Numbered from the stretch's first letter, positions 34,369 to 43,812 are shown. The stretch is 64,000 nucleotides of DNA from Clostridiaceae bacterium Marseille-Q4143 (GCA_018228645.1 CP073693.1:2552416-2616415); one strand, 5' to 3'. The notes: generated by a model not told the origin, from the letters alone. Numbers and translations: made by a program.

Positions 34369-35328
34369 ATGGGACTGGCAAAAGAATTTCCGATCGAAAA
34401 GATGGATGGCTTCCGTATTGGAAATGCACAGAATGAGGAAGCGGGTACCGGTGTGACAGTGGTGTTGTTTGACAAAGACAAAGGAGCCAGAGCCGGCGTG
34501 GATGTAAGCGGCGGTGGTCCGGCATCCAGAGAGACGCCGCTGGCTTCTCCGTTGACGGCAGACAATCCGGTGAATGCCATTGTATTATCCGGCGGCTCCG
34601 CCTATGGACTGGCTGCTTCTGACGGTGTCATGCACTGGCTGGAAGAACACGGTTTCGGCTTTGACACCGGATATGCCCGCGTTCCGCTGGTATGCCAGTC
34701 CTGTATCTATGACCTGGGTTATAAAAGAGCCGATATCCGTCCGGATGCAGCCATGGGGTACGCAGCCTGCGAGGATGCACTGCAGCATAACAAAGCGCTG
34801 TCCGGAAGCATAGGTGCGGGTATCGGTGCAACGGTTGGAAAAATATACGGAATGGAACGTTCCAGCAAATCAGGACTTGGCGTATGTGCACTTGAAGTGG
34901 GAGATCTTCGTGTGGCAGCCATTGTGGTGGTCAATGCACTGGGCGATATTTGCAATCCGGAAAATGGTGAGAAGCTGGCTGGTCTGAAGAACGAAGCGGG
35001 TACCGGCTTTGCCGACAGCCGGGAGGCGCTGTACACGATCAGCAAGCGGGAAACTCTCTTCAATTCCAACACGACTATCGGCGTGGTGATTACCAATGGG
35101 GAATTTACCAAGGGGGAGATGAATAAGCTGGCCGCTATGACCAGAAATGCCTATGCCCGCTGCATCCGCCCGGTGGGAACCATGGCGGACGGCGATACCA
35201 TCTATGCAGCCTCCGTCGGCACTGTGCAGGCCGATATCAATACCACGGGAGTTCTCATGGCCGAGGCTATGGAACGGGCGATTATGAGGGCCGTGACTTC
35301 CGTATCTGATGCTCCAGTTTTTGAATAA
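34369..35328 (+). CDS. P1-family peptidase (DmpA/BapA-like N-terminal nucleophile hydrolase), 319 aa
   Basis: The fold is shown by VSGGGPASRETPL, the glycine-rich LSGGSAYGLAA and the autocleavage site region NSNTTIGVVITN, where the Ser/Thr becomes the N-terminal nucleophile. Members are aminopeptidases or amidases, some acting on D-amino acid or beta-peptide substrates. ATG 34369 is preceded by GGGGG; the TTG at 34363 is less likely. It follows the ECF S gene by 33 bp. Its last 47 bp overlap the end of the minus-strand ABC permease gene, so the genes converge with overlapping coding ends. Confidence 0.9.
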   Translation: MGLAKEFPIEKMDGFRIGNAQNEEAGTGVTVVLFDKDKGARAGVDVSGGGPASRETPLASPLTADNPVNAIVLSGGSAYGLAASDGVMHWLEEHGFGFDTGYARVPLVCQSCIYDLGYKRADIRPDAAMGYAACEDALQHNKALSGSIGAGIGATVGKIYGMERSSKSGLGVCALEVGDLRVAAIVVVNALGDICNPENGEKLAGLKNEAGTGFADSREALYTISKRETLFNSNTTIGVVITNGEFTKGEMNKLAAMTRNAYARCIRPVGTMADGDTIYAASVGTVQADINTTGVLMAEAMERAIMRAVTSVSDAPVFE

Positions 35329-36103
35329 GCTGGTAGAGACAAAACGCAATCACGCACAGGATAATCAGTGCGGCAATCAGATAGTCGAGCCGGAATACCT
35401 GACTGGAGTAGATGATGAGATAGCCCAGTCCTTCTCTGGCGGCGAGAAATTCACCGATGATGACACCTACCAGGCAAAGTCCGATATTGACTTTCAGGAT
35501 ACTGATCACGGAGGGGAGGCTGGAGGGACAGACCACATGAGTCATCACCTGCAGCCGGTTGCCACCCAGGGTATAGATTAGTTTCATGGCTTCCGGATCG
35601 GTTTCACAGAAAGCGGTATACATGCTGATGATGCTTCCGAAGATGGCCACGGACATGCCCGCCACGATGATGGTCCGCATACTGGCACCCAGCCATACGA
35701 TGAGAAGTGGAGCCAGGGCGGATTTTGGGAGACTGTTTAAGATGACCAGCCATGGTTCCAGAATTTCTGACAGAGAATGAAAGAACCAGAGCAGTGTGGC
35801 GGTGAGAAAACTGAAGAGAATGACCAGTATAAAACTCGCGGCAGTTTCGCCTAGGGTAATAGCGGTATGCCGTATCAGGGAGCCATCGGTCCACATGGTT
35901 CCGATGGTGCGAACAACTTTTAGGGGGCTGCTGAAGATAAAGGAATCAATGAGTTGAAAATCACTGGACAGCTCCCAGACAGTCAGAATCAGCAGAAATC
36001 CAAGAAGACGGCAGATAGCTACAAACAGGTGATGCTGCCGGTGTTTTTTCAGATACTGCTGCTGTAAAGGAGTAACTACAGTTTCAGGGACTTCCATGGA
36101 CAT
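35282..36103 (-). CDS. ABC importer permease, NitT/TauT (SsuC/ThiX-like) family, 273 aa
   Basis: Six helices and the permease EAA-type loop (SKSALAPLLIVWLGASM region, then the family GGNRLQVMTHVVCPSSLPSVI) are visible; relatives import nitrate, taurine, alkanesulfonates or pyrimidine precursors of thiamine. The start overlaps the ATPase gene upstream by 20 bp. The C-terminal coding end overlaps the P1 peptidase gene by 47 bp on the other strand. No substrate-binding protein gene is beside it. Confidence 0.88.
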   Translation of the reverse strand: MSMEVPETVVTPLQQQYLKKHRQHHLFVAICRLLGFLLILTVWELSSDFQLIDSFIFSSPLKVVRTIGTMWTDGSLIRHTAITLGETAASFILVILFSFLTATLLWFFHSLSEILEPWLVILNSLPKSALAPLLIVWLGASMRTIIVAGMSVAIFGSIISMYTAFCETDPEAMKLIYTLGGNRLQVMTHVVCPSSLPSVISILKVNIGLCLVGVIIGEFLAAREGLGYLIIYSSQVFRLDYLIAALIILCVIAFCLYQLIQKLEHQIRKSRPS

Positions 36104-36857
36104 TCAGCTCCTTCCATATTTCATTAAAATACTGCTTGAATTCAGAAGCCTGTCTCCGCTCCATGGGAAGAAGACCGGAATCGGCAAAGTGGATGGAGAC
36201 GATTTCCTGCACCGTTGCAGGACGGCGGGAGAGAATGAGGACCCGGTCCGCCATGCTGATAGCTTCTGACAGATCGTGAGTGACCAGAATAATGGTCTTT
36301 TTTTCTTTGCGGATAATCCGGTAAACATCGTCGCAAACCTGAAGTCTGGTCTGGTAATCCAGAGCCGAGAAGGGTTCGTCAAGGAGCAGAAGGTCCGGAT
36401 TCAAAGCAAGCGTGCGAATAAGTGCTGCCCGCTGCCGCATACCGCCGGACAGTTCGGAAGGTCTGGCATTTCGAAACTGATCAAGTCCATAATCCCGGAG
36501 CAGCTGTTCTACATGCTCCAAATTCTTTTCTGTCATCCGGTTCTGGATTTCCAACCCGAGAATTACATTTTTATAGATGGTGCGCCATTCAAAAAGATGA
36601 TCTTTTTGAAGCATATAACCGATACGTTGGCGGCTCATGGAAGCCGGAGCTCCATGGATGGAGATGGTACCGCTTTCTGGTTTCATCAAAGAGGCAATCA
36701 TGGACAAAAGTGTGGATTTTCCGCAGCCGCTGGGACCGACAATGGCGAGAAACTCTCCTTCCGGCACGGAAAAGGTAATATTTGACAAAGCAGGCGTCTC
36801 ACCGGAGAGCGTGTGATAGGAGTAGGAGACGCCGCTGACTTTCAGTACAGTACTCAA
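36084..36857 (-). CDS. ABC importer ATPase, NitT/TauT family, 257 aa
   Basis: Standard single-domain ATPase: Walker A GPSGCGKS, Q-loop KDHLFEW, signature LSGGMRQR, Walker B LLLLDEPFSALD and switch histidine in LVTHD. It drives the permease encoded next. The start codon is taken as TTG 36857: AAAGGAGG lies ten bases before it, while upstream parts of the open frame look non-coding. A hairpin with CCATAT/ATATGG arms lies 30 bp upstream. With only the permease, this is an importer missing its binding protein, which may be encoded elsewhere. Confidence 0.88.
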   Translation of the reverse strand: MSTVLKVSGVSYSYHTLSGETPALSNITFSVPEGEFLAIVGPSGCGKSTLLSMIASLMKPESGTISIHGAPASMSRQRIGYMLQKDHLFEWRTIYKNVILGLEIQNRMTEKNLEHVEQLLRDYGLDQFRNARPSELSGGMRQRAALIRTLALNPDLLLLDEPFSALDYQTRLQVCDDVYRIIRKEKKTIILVTHDLSEAISMADRVLILSRRPATVQEIVSIHFADSGLLPMERRQASEFKQYFNEIWKELNVHGSP

Positions 36858-36956
36858 GGATAAGAACCCTCCTTTCTGGTTTCCATATAAGATATGGATT
36901 TTTTCAGGGATGTGTGCTATGCTCTGTGGGATAGAAAAGACTGGAGGAATGGGACC

Positions 36957-37439
36957 ATGTCCAAGACAAAAGAAGTAAAGACCAATGCCATGCGGATGCT
37001 GGAACGCATGAAGATTCCTTATGAGGCACATACCTACGAGTGTGAAGAATTTGTAGATGGAATTCAGGTGGCAGATATGCTTCATCTGCCTCATGAGAAA
37101 GTATATAAGACGCTGGTAACAGTAGGAAACAGCAAAAATTATTTTGTGTTTGTGCTGCCCATTGAAGCAGAGCTGGATTTGAAGAAAGCGGCACGCGAAG
37201 TAGGTGAGAAATCCCTTGCCATGGTGCATGTGAAAGATATTAACAGCATTACAGGTTACGTCCGTGGCGGATGTACCGCCATCGGCATGAAAAAGCAGTT
37301 TGTCACCCGGATTGCGGCAGCAGCGGAAAATCTCGATAAGATCATTGTCAGTGGTGGACGGATTGGAAGCCAGCTGGAATTAAAACCGGAAGATTTGAAG
37401 AAAGCCTGCAAGGGAGAATTTGCGGATATTACCGTGTAG
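36957..37439 (+). CDS. ybaK: YbaK/EbsC-type Cys-tRNA(Pro) deacylase, 160 aa
   Basis: This trans-editing enzyme removes cysteine or related amino acids from tRNA(Pro). Landmarks: KTNAMRMLERMKIPYEAHTYE at the start, HEKVYKTLVTVGN, and GYVRGGCTAIGMKKQF, then VSGGRIGSQLEL at the C-terminus. The frame continues upstream to 36894, but ATG 36957 has TGGAGGAA at proper distance and the family begins there. It sits between two divergently oriented neighbours and does not form an evident operon with the pseudogene after it. Confidence 0.93.
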   Translation: MSKTKEVKTNAMRMLERMKIPYEAHTYECEEFVDGIQVADMLHLPHEKVYKTLVTVGNSKNYFVFVLPIEAELDLKKAAREVGEKSLAMVHVKDINSITGYVRGGCTAIGMKKQFVTRIAAAAENLDKIIVSGGRIGSQLELKPEDLKKACKGEFADITV

Positions 37440-37449
37440 AGGAAAGACG

Positions 37450-38106
37450 ATGGACGACACATTACTGGTGCGTGTGAAAAAGATTGCCGCTGCGTGCAGG
37501 CAGAATACTTCCTATAACCTGTTCTCGGTACTGGGGATTGAGACGAAAGAAGTGCTGATCTGCCGGGTGCTGGCGGCAGATCTGATCTGTATTTCATTTA
37601 AGGAGCATATTATACACTGACTGGAACAGTGCCGAAATGTGAGCAGGGAAGAGATGAAACCGCTGGAGCAGAAATATCATCTGGAACGGGAGCAGAACAT
37701 AGGCTGGTATGGATATGAAACACAGGTGGATACCTTTTATGACCATGCATATACCACCTATCCAGGAATTAATTACATTGTAAAAGATGCGGCCATGATC
37801 AGGACCTATCAACTCTGGCTTCGCATTGAGGTGGATAATCGGTTGTTTGCCGAATTCTGTGTATTTGATCCGGCAGCCAGTTCAAAAGAAGGACTGGGAA
37901 ATCAGGTGGATGACTATGATCAGGAGACGAGAAACTGCGTGGAGCAGATCCTAAAAGTTGCAAAAGCAGATCAGTCCGCCTGGTGGGCCGTCTGGCGGTA
38001 TCTCCCCACCGGTTCAGTCAAAGAAAGTTCGGAAGTACCGGATTTTAAAGCTCTGAATGATGCCGCTTTTTGCTATGGCTGGGCAGATGCAATTTTTCTG
38101 TTTGCT
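37450..38106 (+). pseudogene. PD-(D/E)XK nuclease-family protein (PDDEXK_4 type), decayed
   Basis: The first piece (37450-37620) has the family N-terminus VRVKKIAAACRQNTSYNLFSVLGIETKEVLICRVLA, then runs to a stop. The second open piece (from 37639, GTG or ATG internal) shows the C-terminal half, including TYQLWLRIEVDNRLFAEFCVFD and LKVAKADQSAWWAVWRYL, ending near FKALNDAAFCYGWAD. The catalytic core expected between them, with the D and ExK residues, is missing, so about 150 codons have been lost or replaced. It follows ybaK by ten bases. The pieces are consistent with one interrupted gene; the family call is moderate. Confidence 0.6.
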
Positions 38107-38451
38107 TCTACCCACATATACTTGCACGGAGCAGTATTTTCGCCTGTTTTTCGACATTTCCGCGGCACAATTTGTGGCGGTCGGGCAGATAGCTGCAGAA
38201 TGACTTCGCACATCCAATAATTCTTCTTGTTGTGGGTGCCGGAGCCATGTAGATGATTCATATGTCCAATGTTCTCATTTTGAAGACAAAAATCAGAAGA
38301 TTTTGCAGGGAATGCAAGAAAATGCGGGCAGAACAGGGAGAGGCGTTTCTATATGCCCAACGGCTGTTTCCTGGTAGACATTGATGTCTTCAAGCGACGG
38401 CCCTGGACATTTTCGTTGATGAGATAGATATTTTGAGGGAATCAGTTAGAA
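38107..38451. other. No intact gene; likely decayed sequence
   Basis: Both strands contain only short open stretches without a recognisable protein family or ribosome site. The first part still continues the reading frame of the nuclease remnant to a stop at 38220, but no longer looks like that family. I see no clear transposase motif or inverted repeats, so the origin is unknown. Confidence 0.5.
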
Positions 38452-38514
38452 AAAAGTGACAGGCTGTGAACGGAACGTCTGCGGTTCTTATTCACAATCG
38501 GTCACTTTTGTTGT
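38452..38514. terminator. Three-segment hairpin, terminator of greA (and of plus-strand readthrough)
   Basis: AAAAGTGAC (38452-38460) pairs with GTCACTTTT (38501-38509), TGTGAA (38465-38470) with TTCACA (38491-38496), and GAAC with GTTC inside, separated by small internal loops. On the minus strand it is followed by TTTTTT, correct for ending greA transcripts. Confidence 0.8.
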
Positions 38515-38540
38515 TTTGTTATTTGCGAATGTTTATGACA

Positions 38541-39050
38541 TCAAAATGCCCGGATGCCGTCATCTTCCTCATCACTGGTATCTTTGATTTCACGGATCAT
38601 GACTTCGTAGCTGTAATCCGCGCTGACCGGGATCATGACTTTGTCACCCACATGGTGGTGAAGAAGAGCCTTTCCCAGCGGAGATTCAATACTGATCAGA
38701 TTTTTCATGGAATTACCACGGATGCTGGTGACGATCTTATAGGTCTCGCATTCATCATCCTCTTCGATATAGACGGTAACGGTCTTATTGAGGCCGACTT
38801 CATCGGATGTGGTATGGTCTTCCACGATCTCGGAGTTCTTCAAAAGCCGCTCCAGATAGCGGATACGGCTGTTGTTGGCTCCGTTTTCTCTCTTGGCAGC
38901 ATAATACTCGAAGTTCTCGCTTAAATCACCCTGGGCCCGCGCCTCTTTCAGAGAATCCAGAATCTGGGGACGGAGCACCAGTTTCCGGTGATCAATCTCC
39001 GCCTGAATTTTCTCTCTGTCTTTCTGGGTCATTCTTTCTTTCATATACAA
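38541..39050 (-). CDS. greA: Transcription elongation factor GreA, 169 aa
   Basis: GreA rescues backtracked RNA polymerase by stimulating transcript cleavage. The N-terminal coiled coil with tip residues DLSENFEYYAAK and the C-terminal FKBP-like domain with SPLGKALLHHHVGDKVMIPV are clear. GAAGG seven bases before ATG 39050 fits, although the next ATG two codons on is possible. It lies 28 bp downstream of asnA on the same strand and probably shares its transcript; a strong terminator follows. Confidence 0.95.
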   Translation of the reverse strand: MYMKERMTQKDREKIQAEIDHRKLVLRPQILDSLKEARAQGDLSENFEYYAAKRENGANNSRIRYLERLLKNSEIVEDHTTSDEVGLNKTVTVYIEEDDECETYKIVTSIRGNSMKNLISIESPLGKALLHHHVGDKVMIPVSADYSYEVMIREIKDTSDEEDDGIRAF

Positions 39051-39078
39051 AAACCTTCTTTCAACTGCATGGCAGATG

Positions 39079-40089
39079 TTATAAAAGTACGACTCCGTTC
39101 TTCAGAGCTTCTTCTCTGGTCTCATCCGGCCATACGGATACCTGTACCTCGCCGATATGTGCTTTCCGCAGGAAGAACATACAGATACGGGACTGACCGA
39201 TGCCGCCGCCGATGGTGTAGGGAAGCTGCTTTTCCAGGATTGCTTTCTGGAACGGAAGCTCTGCGCGCTCCTCACAGTGAGCAAGCTTTAACTGGCGTGC
39301 CAGGGAATCCTCGTCTACGCGGATACCCATGGAGGACAGCTCCAGAGCATGGCCCAGAACCGGGTACCATACCAGGATATCACCGTTTAAGTGCCAGTCA
39401 TCATAGTCCGGTGCACGGCCGTCGTGGGGTTCGCCGGTGGTCAGCTTGTCTCCGATTTCCATCAGGAAGACAGCGCCCTTTTCACGGGTAATCCGATCCT
39501 CGCGCTCCTTCGGGGTGCAGTCCGGATACAGGTCCAGAAGCTCCTGAGTGGTGATGAAGAAAATATCCTTCGGGAGAATCTCCTCAATATAGTCATACTT
39601 GATAGCCATGTATTTTTCTGTTTTTTTCAGTGCCTTGTAAATTTTACGGACAGTTTCTTTTAAATATTCCACATTTCTGTCCTGTTTCAAGATGATTTTC
39701 TCCCAGTCCCACTGATCCACATAGATGGAATGCACGTTGTCAGTGATCTCATCGCGGCGGATGGCATTCATGTCCGTGTAAAGGCCTTCGCCTACGTGAA
39801 AACCGTACTGTTTCAGCGCATTTCGTTTCCATTTTGCAAGAGAGTGAACGATCTCGACCGGACGGTCATTCTGCTCTTTGATGCCAAAGGATACCGGGCG
39901 CTCCACGCCGTTTAAGTTGTCGTTCAGTCCTGATTCCGGGCGAACGAACAGCGGTGCGGAGACACGGAGCAGATAAAGCTGCTCAGCCAGCGTCTGCTGA
40001 AAAAAATCTTTTACCGTTTTGATGGCAATCTGGGTGTCATAGAGGGACAACTCAGACTGATAGTTTCCTGGTATATACAGATGTTCCAT
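39079..40089 (-). CDS. asnA: Aspartate-ammonia ligase (AsnA), 336 aa
   Basis: Makes asparagine from aspartate and ammonium with ATP. The whole-length similarity pattern is clear: [23 protein letters not shown] at the N-terminus, [26 protein letters not shown], and C-terminal [24 protein letters not shown], all typical of this class II aminoacyl-tRNA-synthetase-like enzyme. CGGAGGAAG precedes ATG 40089 and a good promoter lies upstream. It is followed by greA on the same strand. Confidence 0.97.
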   Translation of the reverse strand: MEHLYIPGNYQSELSLYDTQIAIKTVKDFFQQTLAEQLYLLRVSAPLFVRPESGLNDNLNGVERPVSFGIKEQNDRPVEIVHSLAKWKRNALKQYGFHVGEGLYTDMNAIRRDEITDNVHSIYVDQWDWEKIILKQDRNVEYLKETVRKIYKALKKTEKYMAIKYDYIEEILPKDIFFITTQELLDLYPDCTPKEREDRITREKGAVFLMEIGDKLTTGEPHDGRAPDYDDWHLNGDILVWYPVLGHALELSSMGIRVDEDSLARQLKLAHCEERAELPFQKAILEKQLPYTIGGGIGQSRICMFFLRKAHIGEVQVSVWPDETREEALKNGVVLL

Positions 40090-40128
40090 AAAACTTCCTC
40101 CGATTTAGTAGTTATATCAATCTTTGCT

Positions 40129-40157
40129 AGTATACCATAAACTGAACATAGTTGCAA
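40129..40157 (-). promoter_or_regulatory. Promoter of asnA
   Basis: On the minus strand TTGCAA, a 17-bp spacer and TATACT (complement at 40129-40134) form a sigma-A-type promoter about 40 bp before the start codon. Confidence 0.65.
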
Positions 40158-40215
40158 AACGGAAATCGACAAATCGCACTTTCCATGTTAAAATAGGTCA
40201 GGAGGCGATTCTGTG

Positions 40216-41019
40216 ATGAGAATAGCGCTTGGACAGTTAAAAATCAACTGGGAAAATAAAGATGCAAATCTGGAAAAACTGAAAGTCTGTCTGGAAGACC
40301 TGGCAGGAACGAGGATTGATCTTTTGCTGCTTCCGGAAATGAGTCTGACCGGCTTTTCCATGAATACGGAGAAGACAAAGGAAAGGGAAAAAGAGACTGT
40401 ATGCCGGGTGAGAAAACTTGCAGAAGCTTATCATACAGTTATCGGCACTGGCTGGGTGAAAGATACAGGGGAGTTTTGCGAGAATCATTATTCCATGATA
40501 TCAGCTGATGGAGAACTTCTTGATTATGCCAAGCTTCATCCTTTCAGCTATGGAGAGGAAAGCCTGCATTTCAAAGGCGGTGGGACACTTCCGGTATGTT
40601 CTTTGCAGAATTTTCAGATCGGAGTACAGATCTGTTATGATCTGCGCTTTCCGGAACCATTTCAGATTCTGTCGAAGAGCGCAGAACTTATCGTGGTGCC
40701 TGCCAACTGGCCGTCGGCTCGAAGAGAACACTGGGATACGCTGCTTCGTGCCAGAGCCATTGAAAATCAGGTATATATCGCAGGGGTAAACTGCGCGGGC
40801 AGCATGGGCGGACAGTACTATTCCGGCGACAGCATCGTCTATGCACCGGATGGAACTGCTGTACCGGCAAAACGAAGAAACGTTCCAGGCAATGAGCAGA
40901 TTCCGGAAGAAGCGATTTTTTTACTTGAGATTGATAATAATATAACAAAATACAGAGAAGAGTTTCCGGTAAAGAAGGATCGGAGAGAAGAACTATACAG
41001 AAAACTGGGGAGCACGTAG
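40216..41019 (+). CDS. Carbon-nitrogen hydrolase (nitrilase/omega-amidase-like), 267 aa
   Basis: The catalytic triad of the nitrilase superfamily is visible: Glu in LLLPEMSLTGF, Lys in YAKLHPF and Cys in GVQICYDLRFPE. The length and closing region SGDSIVYAPDGT fit omega-amidase (Nit2-like) enzymes, which hydrolyse alpha-ketoglutaramate; other amidase substrates cannot be excluded. AGGAGGC lies nine bases before ATG 40216; a GTG at 40213 in frame is possible. It diverges from asnA and precedes the alarmone synthetase. Confidence 0.88.
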   Translation: MRIALGQLKINWENKDANLEKLKVCLEDLAGTRIDLLLLPEMSLTGFSMNTEKTKEREKETVCRVRKLAEAYHTVIGTGWVKDTGEFCENHYSMISADGELLDYAKLHPFSYGEESLHFKGGGTLPVCSLQNFQIGVQICYDLRFPEPFQILSKSAELIVVPANWPSARREHWDTLLRARAIENQVYIAGVNCAGSMGGQYYSGDSIVYAPDGTAVPAKRRNVPGNEQIPEEAIFLLEIDNNITKYREEFPVKKDRREELYRKLGST

Positions 41020-41049
41020 GGAAGCGTGCATAAAGAGAGGGTAAATAAA

Positions 41050-41760
41050 ATGGAAGATCAAGTGACAACCATGTCGAGACTGGATGCAGAGAAAGGAATT
41101 GAGTTACTAAAGGAAATGACGCCTGAGCAGCAGGTGTCCATACTTCTGAAGGCGCAGTCTTTTCAGACGCTGCTTATGCAGTATCGCTGTGCCATTCGGG
41201 AGATTCAGACGAAGTTAAATGTATTGAATGATGAATTTTCCCTGCGCCATGAACGTAATCCGTTTGAGTCCATTAAGAGCAGAGTAAAAGAACCGACCAG
41301 CATCATTGAGAAGATGCACCGTCGTGGATATGAACTTTCTGTGGAAAACATCGAGGATAAGCTGAATGATGTGGCGGGTATCCGCGTTATCTGTTCATTT
41401 GTGGAAGATATTTATTATCTGGCCAGTATGTTGTCAGCTCAGGATGACCTGACCGTACTGCAGGTAAAAGATTATATTAAGAATCCAAAGGAAAATGGAT
41501 ACCGGAGTCTGCACCTGATTATCCAGACCCCGATTTTCCTGTCTGACCAGAAGAAGAACATGCGTGTAGAGGTGCAGTTCCGCACGATTGCCATGGATTT
41601 CTGGGCCAGTGTGGACCATAAATTAAAATACAAGAAAAATGTCAAAAATCCGGAGATGATTGTAGGTGAATTGAGAAAGTGTGCGGATATCATCAGCAGT
41701 GTGGATCAGCGCATGCAGGAGATCCGGACCATGATTGAAGAAGGAGAAATTGATGATTAA
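41050..41760 (+). CDS. RelQ/YjbM-type small alarmone (ppGpp) synthetase, 236 aa
   Basis: A RelA/SpoT nucleotidyltransferase domain without hydrolase or ACT domains: KSRVKEPTSIIEKMHRRGY, DVAGIRVICSFVEDIYYLAS, NPKENGYRSLHLI and VEVQFRTIAMDFWAS. It makes ppGpp/pppGpp from GTP or GDP and ATP. The gene starts at ATG 41050 after GAGAGGG; the GTG at 41026 would add eight residues. Its stop overlaps the next gene by 8 bp. Confidence 0.92.
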   Translation: MEDQVTTMSRLDAEKGIELLKEMTPEQQVSILLKAQSFQTLLMQYRCAIREIQTKLNVLNDEFSLRHERNPFESIKSRVKEPTSIIEKMHRRGYELSVENIEDKLNDVAGIRVICSFVEDIYYLASMLSAQDDLTVLQVKDYIKNPKENGYRSLHLIIQTPIFLSDQKKNMRVEVQFRTIAMDFWASVDHKLKYKKNVKNPEMIVGELRKCADIISSVDQRMQEIRTMIEEGEIDD

Positions 41761-42553
41761 ACTGATTGCCAGTGATCTGGACGGAACATTGATTCCAGAA
41801 GGAACACAGGAGATAGAACCAGGATTTTTTGAAGTGCTTTCCGAACTTCTGGATCAGGGATATCAGTTCTATGTAGCTACCGGACGACAGTATGCCAATG
41901 TCAGGAGACTGTTTTCTGATTATGCGGACCGCATAGGATTTGTCTGCGAGAACGGCGCCCTTGCCATGGAACGGGAGCGGCAGCAGTATATTTTGGAAGT
42001 GCCGCGGGAAAAGGCAATTGCGATTGCAGAGGACATTATGAGCTTCCCGGAGACGGATATCTGTCTTTCCGGAGCGAAGGCATGCTATATTCAGCCGCGG
42101 ACAGAATGGTATGAAAATCAGCTGGTTCGTGTGCTGAAAAATAAAACGGAAATGTTTCAGAATCTTTCGGAGATTGACGATCAAATTGTAAAAATCGCCA
42201 TGTATATCTATGATTTTCCGAAGCATGCAGATCGTATTCGTTCTTTCTTTGATAAAAAATATGGAGATTTTGCAGATTTTGTGTGGGGCGGCAATGACTG
42301 GCTTGATATGATTCAGAAAAATTCCGGAAAAGGACTGGCATTATCGGCAGTTCTGAAGGAAAAGGGGTTGAAGCCGGAGGAACTGATGGTATTCGGGGAT
42401 AATCAGAATGATATTTCCATGTTGGAGCTGACACCTAACAGTTATGCAGTGGATCATGCAAAACCGGATGTAAAAGTACATGCAGCCCGCACCTGCAAAA
42501 GTGTTACCGAAACACTGAGGCAATTCATTACCAGCCAACAGACTGATAATTAA
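41753..42553 (+). CDS. Cof-type HAD-superfamily phosphatase, 266 aa
   Basis: Motif I DLDGTLI at residues about 8-14, type-II cap in the middle, and motif IV FGDNQNDISMLE near 222. It dephosphorylates small phosphorylated metabolites in the cytoplasm; the substrate is unknown. AAGGAG at 41741-41746 sets ATG 41753, overlapping the alarmone synthetase stop by 8 bp, so the two are coupled. Confidence 0.92.
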   Translation: MIKLIASDLDGTLIPEGTQEIEPGFFEVLSELLDQGYQFYVATGRQYANVRRLFSDYADRIGFVCENGALAMERERQQYILEVPREKAIAIAEDIMSFPETDICLSGAKACYIQPRTEWYENQLVRVLKNKTEMFQNLSEIDDQIVKIAMYIYDFPKHADRIRSFFDKKYGDFADFVWGGNDWLDMIQKNSGKGLALSAVLKEKGLKPEELMVFGDNQNDISMLELTPNSYAVDHAKPDVKVHAARTCKSVTETLRQFITSQQTDN

Positions 42554-42587
42554 TGCATAGAATGACAATATAGATGGAGGATGTATC

Positions 42588-43751
42588 ATGAGTGATGTAA
42601 AAGTAACAGATAGCGTATTATATGTAGGATGTGATGACCTTGATATTGATCTTTTTGAAAGTCAGTATCATGTGCCGAACGGAGTTTCCTATAATTCCTA
42701 TGTGATGCTGGATGAAAAGATCGCGATTATGGATACCGTAGATCCGAGAAGAACAGAGGAATGGCTGGAAAAAGTAGAAAAGGCACTGGGAGGCCGTCTG
42801 CCGGATTACCTGGTTGTGCAGCATATGGAGCCGGACCACGCAGGAAGCATTCAGAAAATTTGTACGAAATATCCACAGATGCAGATTGTCAGCAATGCAA
42901 AAGTATTTGGCATGATGCCGCAGTTCTTTGATTTTGATCTGACAGGCCGTACGATAACTGTCAAAGAAGGTGATACCCTTTCTCTTGGAAGCCATACACT
43001 GACATTTGTTATGGCACCGATGGTACATTGGCCAGAGGTTATGGTGACTTATGAGGCTTCTGAGAAGATTCTTTTTTCTGCCGACGGATTTGGAAAATTC
43101 GGTGCACTGAGTGTGGAAGAAGACTGGACAGATGAGGCGAGAAGATATTTTATTAATATTGTAGGAAAATATGGCACACAGGTACAGAATCTGCTGAAAA
43201 AAGCGGCAACACTTGATATTGCCATGATTTGCCCGCTTCATGGACCGGTGCTCAAAGAAGAGCTGGGATATTATATTGGAAAATACCTGACCTGGTCCTC
43301 CTATGAACCGGAAGAAGACGGCATTGTGATTGCATGCGCTTCCATTCATGGAAATACGAAGAGAGCCATGCTGAAATTTGCAGAGATTCTGAAAGAGAAA
43401 GGTGCAGAGAATGTGAAGTTCTTCGATCTTTCCAGAGATGATATGGCAGAGGCAATTGCGGAAGCTTATCAGTACAGCAAATTGGTTGTGGCATGCCCGA
43501 CTTATGATGGAGTGCTCTTCCCGTGCATGGAAGATTTCCTGTATCATCTGAAAATCAAGAATTTCCAGAACAGAAAGGCAGCCATTGTGGAGAATGGTTC
43601 CTGGGCACCAATGTCAGGAAAACTGATGAAAGCATATCTGGAAGGAATGAAAAATATCACTTTGGTTGAGCCGACTGTGACCATCAAGTCCACTATGAGT
43701 GAGAAAAATTTGGAAGAACTGAATGCGCTGGCAGATGCACTGCTTGCATAA
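42588..43751 (+). CDS. FprA-family A-type flavoprotein (diiron flavodoxin-like oxidoreductase), 387 aa
   Basis: The N-terminal metallo-beta-lactamase-like diiron domain has HxExDH as H79, E81, D83, H84, then the HWPEVMVTY and CPLHGPV ligands. The flavodoxin domain starts near residue 245 (IVIACASIHGNTKRA). Such enzymes reduce oxygen to water or nitric oxide to nitrous oxide and protect anaerobes. No rubredoxin domain is fused; electrons must come from a separate rubredoxin. TGGAGG precedes ATG 42588, and a strong terminator follows, so it is a single-gene unit. Confidence 0.95.
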   Translation: MSDVKVTDSVLYVGCDDLDIDLFESQYHVPNGVSYNSYVMLDEKIAIMDTVDPRRTEEWLEKVEKALGGRLPDYLVVQHMEPDHAGSIQKICTKYPQMQIVSNAKVFGMMPQFFDFDLTGRTITVKEGDTLSLGSHTLTFVMAPMVHWPEVMVTYEASEKILFSADGFGKFGALSVEEDWTDEARRYFINIVGKYGTQVQNLLKKAATLDIAMICPLHGPVLKEELGYYIGKYLTWSSYEPEEDGIVIACASIHGNTKRAMLKFAEILKEKGAENVKFFDLSRDDMAEAIAEAYQYSKLVVACPTYDGVLFPCMEDFLYHLKIKNFQNRKAAIVENGSWAPMSGKLMKAYLEGMKNITLVEPTVTIKSTMSEKNLEELNALADALLA

Positions 43752-43767
43752 ACGGTAAAGATCAGGA

Positions 43768-43803
43768 TTTCCCCGGAGAAGAATCGCTCCGGGGAAAGTT
43801 TTT
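43768..43803 (+). terminator. Intrinsic terminator after the flavoprotein gene
   Basis: TTTCCCCGGAG (43768-43778) and CTCCGGGGAAA (43787-43797) are perfect 11-bp arms with an eight-base loop, followed by GTTTTT. Confidence 0.9.
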
Positions 43804-43812
43804 AGGATAAAT

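Noticed and set aside
36858..36956. TPP riboswitch upstream of the ABC importer
   Set aside because: The gap is only 99 bp, and none of the conserved TPP elements is visible; only a small CCATAT/ATATGG hairpin is there.
38107..38451. Transposase remnant on the minus strand
   Set aside because: No DDE or tyrosine/serine recombinase motif and no terminal repeats could be identified.
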